64,000 nt of DNA, taken from contig JAQFVV010012434.1 of the NCBI GenBank assembly GCA_028023455.1, positions 6,042,264-6,106,263 of the forward strand. Direction: 5' to 3'. A program made the translations under genes and the position numbers. The notes below the pieces were generated by a model. It was given only the letters and a program-made list of their open reading frames with translations. It ran no database searches and was not told the origin of the DNA. Shown here piece by piece: positions 58,390 to 64,000 of this stretch; within the stretch, counting starts at the first letter, position 1, and each line of letters opens with the position of its first letter. Source of the stretch: Epiperipatus broadwayi. Its lineage: Eukaryota > Onychophora > Udeonychophora > Euonychophora > Peripatidae.

Positions 58390-59250
58390 GACTTGCATTT
58401 AATACATTTATTACCATTAATTAACTACAAGGGCAAAATATGAAACAACACATTCATTTTGCATTTGGCCTTCTAACTACATTTAATTTTTTATGATGAA
58501 TTACTTTTTTTAATGTTTTTATTTAACACTTACTGCCATCAATTACTTTCATATGGATTACTTTTTGCATTTCTTGGTTTACTAAAAGTGGTTTATTTAA
58601 TACATTTAATGACATCAATTCATTTCGTATGGAATATTTTGCACTGCTTTGCTTGCTAAAATGCTGTTTAGAAAATAGTCTGGTGCAACAAAGGCTTATG
58701 ACTACAAAAACATTCTTTCTTATTAAATGAAGTTTATACAACAAATGCTAAGACATAAAATGAATATTAGAATGGCAGATATCTTCACTGCATATAAATC
58801 TTGTTATTGTTTGCTTACTTCTTCTATTTTTAGAAGTAAATGTTATAAATATTTTTAAAAAGCATTTTCCCTAAATGTATATATACTTTAATAATTTTAT
58901 CCATGAGCCATAAAAGCAGTATTTGAAAACTGATTAATATCATGTCAAAAAAAAAGTCATTACCAAATAAATAAAAGTACAATGAGAATTATGAAATCCA
59001 ACTGAACTTGCTTACCAATTTAGTTCTTTTATCTCTTTCTGTTTAAAAATAAAAATGTATATCTGTAATAATTTTAGCCAATAGCCTTAAAGGAAGAATA
59101 TTTTTGTTGACATAAAAAAAAAATTAAAATTAGCTCTTTCCATCTCTAATGGTAATATATATATATATTTTAAAATATTCTCATAGATGTTATAAAGGTA
59201 CAATTTGAAAACTGATTAATGTTGATATCAAAAAATATTTAAAAATGAAA
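58390..59250. repeat. Diverged tandem repeats
   Basis: Two to three units of about 75-80 bp with 'tttaatacatttaatgacatcaattcatttcgtatgga'-like sequence occur at about 58395-58680, and a further copy lies at 60600-60665 ('atttaatggcatcaaatcatttcttatggaatact'). A second duplication of 'ttgaaaactgattaat' blocks lies ~288 bp apart at 58924 and 59206. Confidence 0.5.
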
Positions 59251-59629
59251 ATATGGTGAAAATGATAGAAATACAGTATATATGCTAAATGTGGCATTGC
59301 TAAATTGACAAAACATCAGTGGCTAAAGTAGAAATATTATATCAAGTACAAGTAAATGGTTTATGAGTTTATTTATGTTTACTACTTTTTTTTTTTCAAG
59401 TTTTTTTTTCAGGTCTTTACAAATTTTAATAGTGAACCACAAACCAAAAAAAAAAATAAAAAAATAGATCAGTAATTGAAGTAAAAAAAGAATCATTTCT
59501 TAAAAAAAAAATATGTAAGAACATGATTTAAGTTCTGACTAATGAATGACCTATACTTTAAAAAAAAAAAAATTGAATTTATAAAAAAAATGTTTAGATA
59601 GTGATAATGATTTTCAGTTTGAGTTATTT

Positions 59630-60600
59630 CAACATTAGGGAATTAATGTGGATTAATCAAAAGCAAATGGAGATAATAGCATCATTGAGATGATCATTTG
59701 TAAAAAAACCAAGCATTTGTTTGAAAAATTTGTTTCTGGCAAGGTGTTTATTGCTAGCCAAATATTTTATAAGACTCAGGTAAAGAACTGCATTGGTTAA
59801 GTAATAAAGCATGATGCTAGCACATATAGGATTGCTGCTATATCTTGCAAGAAAGCACAAGTTTTGAAATCAACAATGTGTAAATTTTTATTAGAAAATT
59901 TTAATTTTTCGCTTTTAAAAGATAAATCTTTGTTTTCATTAATATCTAACTGTACAGTATGTACAGCAGTTTATATATTTTTACATTTGTATTTTTGATT
60001 TCCTTTTTTGACAAAGATAGTTGTTTTGGACAGTACTTGTGGTTTAGATTATAGTTTGGAATAAATTACTCCTAAATATATATATTTCAAATAAATAATT
60101 TAGCGATTTAATATATGTAAATCTTGTGAAAGGAAATGAATCTTCACACATGCACAATTTATTGATATATTAAATTTACATGCACTCACCCATCAATAAA
60201 TGTTTTAAAAGCATAAATGAATCACCTATGCTTAGACTTGATCTTATTATGAGTGATATTTCATTTAACAAATTATTTGTACAAATTTAGTTTATATATC
60301 ACAGGAAAGGGAAAGTTTCTCATTTTTATACCAAGTTCTGATTTAAGCACAACCAGTAGGTGTTGGTTTACTTATGCTTTTAGAATTCTTCTTAATTGAC
60401 AGATGATTGTGTGTAAATTTAATATATCAATCCAATAGCATACTTGTGAAGATTCATTTCCTTCCCCAAGATTTACAAATATTTCAAATTAAGTTAAACT
60501 AATAGATAAAATAAGGAATGATATTTAAAACTAATTAATTCATTATCATTGACTTTACTGTACATATATTTACAGATTACATTTTTTATTTCTTTTATTG
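59630..60600. repeat. Dispersed repeat family D, copy 2
   Basis: Co-linear with 8560-8990. It contains 'gatgatcatttgt..ccaagcatttgttt' (59690-59722), 'tgacaaagatagttgttttgga', 'aaattactcctaaat..tatttcaa' (60062-60091), then a foldback element, then 'taattaattcattat'. Another insertion of ~160 bp relative to copy 1 lies at about 59725-59880. Confidence 0.6.
60113..60481. mobile_element. Foldback element FB-7, inserted in repeat D
   Basis: ATGTAAATCTTGTGAAAGGAAATGAATCTTCAC (from about 60115; arm, given by position) pairs with the right arm 60443-60478. Inner blocks 'ttgatatattaaattta' (60163-60179) and 'taaatttaatatatcaa' (60415-60431) also pair. The loop is ~230 bp. It is absent from the corresponding place in repeat D copy 1. 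Confidence 0.7.
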
Positions 60601-60604
60601 AACA

Positions 60605-61610
60605 TATTTAATGGCATCAAATCATTTCTTATGGAATACTTTCTGTATTGCTTTACTTGCTGAAAGACTGCTTAATAAATAAAATAATAAATGTGTATAT
60701 TTTATTTTTTATAAGTTTTTCATTGCTTTCTACTATATGGGACTATCTTAAAGGTAGATCATAAAACTTCAAGTATATCACATATTGTAACAGTACCACT
60801 TCATTCACAATTATATAATCTATAAAGTTTATTTTGAGAAGCTGATTTTTTTTTAATTTAAGTGTTAAAAATTTATAAAGTAGCTAAAAATAATTTTGAA
60901 AAAATTCTTTTATCCTGATCTATGTTTGTGTTTTGAATTTATCTAAAATTGTGGTATTTTTGATTATATACTACTTTTTTCTTAAGAAGTTTCATTTATA
61001 TGAAAGAGCATGTTTAAATCTTATATATTTAAAATATAAAACCAGTCAGTTGAATAAGTGATTTTGAAATTTCCATTTTTATTTTATTTATTACATTTCA
61101 TTTATTTTTAATTATAAAATAGTTTGCATATTATTTTTATTATTCTTTTATGAATTTTTTATATCTGCAATGTAAATGTTTGTATATTATCATTCATAAC
61201 CAAACTTATTCTACTGCAGTGGGGTTATTAAAACTTACTTTGTATATCTTTCATTTCCCCATCAAATCCTGATTGTTAGTTGATTTCATTTACTTAGCTT
61301 AGATTTTTTTTTTTATAATGCCTTTCCTATAGTCATTTCTTTTTTTTTTTTTATTCATTGGATTATATTAACCTTTTGACATGCCTTAGAATTTTAACTT
61401 TTGGTATCATTATTGCAAGCCTAAGATATATTTAATGTTCCATACTTTTTAAAGAAATTTATTACAATTATTTATGTTTAAAAAATAGATATATGTTAAG
61501 TGGACAAAATGCCTACTTTCAAAGTGTTTGAAGCCACAATGGCCATCTTTTTTTTGAAATTATTATATTTGTTTAAAGCTTTACTTCGTTAGCATATAAA
61601 ATCCATAATA
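60605..61610. other. AT-rich spacer
   Basis: Nothing supported apart from the single 58.4-kb-type unit at its left edge. Confidence 0.4.
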
Positions 61611-61616
61611 TATGTA

Positions 61617-61748
61617 TGTGCTTAGTGCACAGATAATGAAGCTGATAGCAGTAAATAAAATAAATAATATACAATTATTAAAGCTGAGCGCTTTCGGGAG
61701 GATGCATACTCCCATATTCATACCTATTAGAATCTGTGCGCTAAGCAT
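61617..61748 (-). repeat. Inverted repeat enclosing a PLE C-terminal tail
   Basis: GTGCTTAGTGCACAGAT (61619-61635) pairs with ATCTGTGCGCTAAGCAT (61732-61748), one mismatch in the core. Inside, the minus strand of about 61686-61738 reads ILIGMNMGVCILPKALSF, which aligns with the tails of the PLEs at 3616-4080 and 21735-22170. At DNA level the tail has a hairpin GGGAG..CTCCC followed by GAAA. It is a short relic, perhaps the end of a truncated PLE. Confidence 0.5.
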
Positions 61749-61992
61749 ATATATATATTTGTTTATTTATTTTGAAAATATTCTTATTGTACTTTTTTGT
61801 TTGTTATGTTTTTTTATCAGTTCATCCCACATCTCAACTCTATCATGTCCCCATATTCATAGCTACTAGAATCTGTGTGATAAGCATATAAATATTATAT
61901 ATTTGTTTAGTTATTTTGAAAATATTCTTATTGTACTTTTTTGTTTTGTTTTTTATCAGTTCATCCCACATCTCATCTCCATCATGTCATAA
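61711..61992. repeat. ~140-bp direct tandem duplication
   Basis: The unit starting 'ccatattcata(c/g)ct(a/a)ttagaatctgtg' at 61712 recurs at 61852. It includes 'attttgaaaatattcttattgtacttttttg' and 'tatcagttcatcccacatctca'. High similarity over the whole unit marks a recent duplication. The second copy includes the right inverted-repeat arm sequence in altered form. Confidence 0.85.
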
Positions 61993-61999
61993 CCATTCA

Positions 62000-63395
62000 T
62001 TACTGCTAAAGCTCAGATTATTCCCTCTCATTACTTATTAATTTCACAAACAACCTTTACTTATTAGATGAATTACAGGTGTACATATCTAGATTTTCAT
62101 ACCTATATTAATAACTTGATATTTTTTATCATATAGTATTTTTTTGCTAGGTAGGAATTGATTTCTATCCATTTTTAACATCTTGTAAAAAAATAAATAT
62201 CATTGCATTGCATAAATATTTCAAAGTTTATTTAATCATATCTTGTGATTCTATAATACCTACACATATAATGATACTTTAAAACCAATATAAATATTTT
62301 TTATATACTTTTTCTTAGAGATCTGGCTTTACCCCCGCCCCTCTTCTTTCCCCACAAAATTTGTATTATATTGTTTTTTTTTTCATCTTTCAATTTTGAT
62401 TTTATTAAATTCCTTTTGTGTACATTATTCCAATGCAAAGTATTTTTGAATTAAATTTATATGTCAACTCTTATTTTTTAGCAAATGAATAATAGTAGAA
62501 TGAATCTAATGCAGAGAGATATAACATTAATTGAATAGGTTAGTCATAGTTTCTTTTTTTTTTTTTCTTTGAGATTGTGTTTATAACTGCTGTTATTTTT
62601 TTGTTTAATTTTGTTAAATAAATTTATTGTTGCATTTATGGTTAATATGTACTGTAAATTTTTTTACTATTTTAATTTTTTTTGTTGGTGGTTCTTTTTA
62701 ACTATATCTGAAATACGTTTATCCTTAGATTCTTTTCCACATTTCATAAATTTGAAGCACAATGTGCACTTTCTTCTTATAATCACAAGATATTTATTGT
62801 GTCAGAAATTTATTTATTAATACCCACACCAATTTTTTTATGCATTTTAAATTTCATCACAATTTTTTTTATAACAAAATTGATCTTTTTCTTTACTAGA
62901 GATGTTTGTTTTTTTCTGTTCCATATAATTTTTTTTATTAATTTTAATGTTTTTATTCTGTTCTTTAGTTGATTGCACTTTTTTTTTTTGGCACCATAGT
63001 AAGACTTACATTTGCAAAATAGTTTAGTAATTGAACATATTCATTTCTGGAATCTATATCATTTTTTTTACATAACATGACTAATAATTTATTTGTATAC
63101 ACATGAATCTGAATTGTTTTAATATTTTTGTTTTAATAATTATTTCTCGAATTTTTGCTTGTGATAGAGATTTAAAATGATAATGATATGTAATTATTTA
63201 ATCTTTCTAAGAAAAAATGATCATTTTGAAACATCAATTTTGACTAGAAGAAAAGTGCTTATTGATCCATCTTAGGAAAAAATAATTAATTAATAGATTA
63301 TAAAATATATGTTAATGCAAAGTTATAGAAACAAATGTTATCAAGAAAGACAGTAATAACAGTTAACATCTAACTTCTAGTAATACACTATAAAA
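62000..63395. other. AT-rich spacer
   Basis: No gene or element recognised. Confidence 0.45.
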
Positions 63396-63399
63396 TTTA

Positions 63400-64000
63400 A
63401 GCTAGAATTTATAAATCATTTAAAAATGTTTAAAGATTTTAAAAATAATTCACATTTGAGCAAGATAAGAGAATAACATAATTTATAAAAAGAGATAAAT
63501 AAATGACAAGGATTAAAAAAGGAAGCAATCAATGATAAATTTTCTATTAAGCTAAAGAAGGAATATGAAACTATTTAAAAGTTTATCTTCTATTAGGAAG
63601 AATTAAATATGTGAGATTTTTTCAAATAGTATAAAAAAGAATTAAATTTGATATAAGGAAATATAACTGAAATGGAAAAGAAAATCAGTAGAAGAGAATT
63701 ATCTATAACAAAATCTCATCATGGTATTTGGAGGAAAAATTATTTTAATAATAAAAAAAGATTATATAGAGATAAAAAAATTGGAATGACATCATAAGTG
63801 TGTGGAATAATTAATAATAACAATGAAACAAAAGAGGTGAGACTATTTGTAAATAGTCATTGATAATTTTTCTATTTTTTATGCCCCTTTAAAATATCTG
63901 TAATGATTCTATCATTTCCTGAAACTTTTTCTATTCTCCATATAAATAAATAATTAAATCTATAAAGAACAAAAAAAGTTCCAGGAAGTGAGAGTCATTA
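63400..64000. pseudogene. RTE-like remnant at the window edge, with an inverted piece
   Basis: On the minus strand, 63895-63935 reads EKVSGNDRIITDILKG, equivalent to the ERASGNDGTIIDILKEA segment that opens the RTE RT domain. On the plus strand, 63960-64000 reads KVPGSESH.., a diverged copy of the same segment. The two face each other. Purine-rich plus-strand DNA at 63480-63830 could be RTE linker, including 'gacatcat' near 63788, which matches 49463. Family call is moderate; the boundaries are unknown. Confidence 0.35.

Noticed and set aside
61686-61716. Active hammerhead ribozyme
   Set aside because: The stem and GAAA are there but the CTGATGA core has at least two changes; kept only as a candidate motif.

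Overview
The window reads as non-genic DNA from an animal genome. It is very AT-rich, full of A/T homopolymers and (TA)n runs, and no line of evidence supports an intact host gene. Everything recognisable is a transposable element or a decayed piece of one: Penelope-like elements (PLEs), RTE-type, CR1/Jockey-type and L1/Tx1-like non-LTR retrotransposons, Merlin/IS1595-type, hAT-type and pogo/Tigger-like DNA elements, tRNA-derived SINE-like units, and an unusual number of foldback (near-palindromic) elements. This mixture points to an invertebrate metazoan. A short CCCTAA-type tract near 41.5 kb fits a TTAGGG telomere lineage, so it argues mildly against an insect or other arthropod. I cannot name the species.

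Layout. 0-6.5 kb: a partial pogo-like MITE, a retroposed-looking segment with a poly(A) tail, a 5'-truncated PLE on the minus strand (RT plus GIY-YIG), a foldback element, and the 3' end of a fairly young RTE copy. 6.5-14 kb: mostly featureless AT-rich DNA with one dispersed repeat and one foldback element. 14.2-16.9 kb: a decayed CR1/Jockey-like LINE split by a 1.53-kb TIR element with a perfect 8-bp target duplication. 19.8-22.6 kb: a Merlin-like element with a broken transposase and a nested PLE piece. 24.9-25.7 kb: a complete pogo-like MITE. 27-28.5 kb: a SINE-like unit, then a TIR element loaded with ~75-bp tandem repeats. 28.7-34.5 kb: four foldback elements, one built from tRNA-like units.

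36.3-39.3 kb: RTE and L1/Tx1-like LINE remnants. 40.4-42.5 kb: a hAT element interrupted by another TIR element that carries telomere-like DNA and a 50-bp minisatellite. 43-47 kb: RTE and LINE remnants on the minus strand. 47.7-51 kb: the most complete RTE copy, itself interrupted by a foldback element. 51-51.6 kb: PLE 3' ends arranged head to head. 51.6-64 kb: mainly AT-rich DNA with dispersed and tandem repeats, a PLE tail inside an inverted repeat, and an RTE remnant at the right edge.

The genes do not work together as a pathway. The value of the window is its nested insertion record and several repeat architectures that may be undescribed. Every coding remnant carries frameshifts, stops or lost catalytic residues, so all are called as pseudogenes or mobile-element relics.
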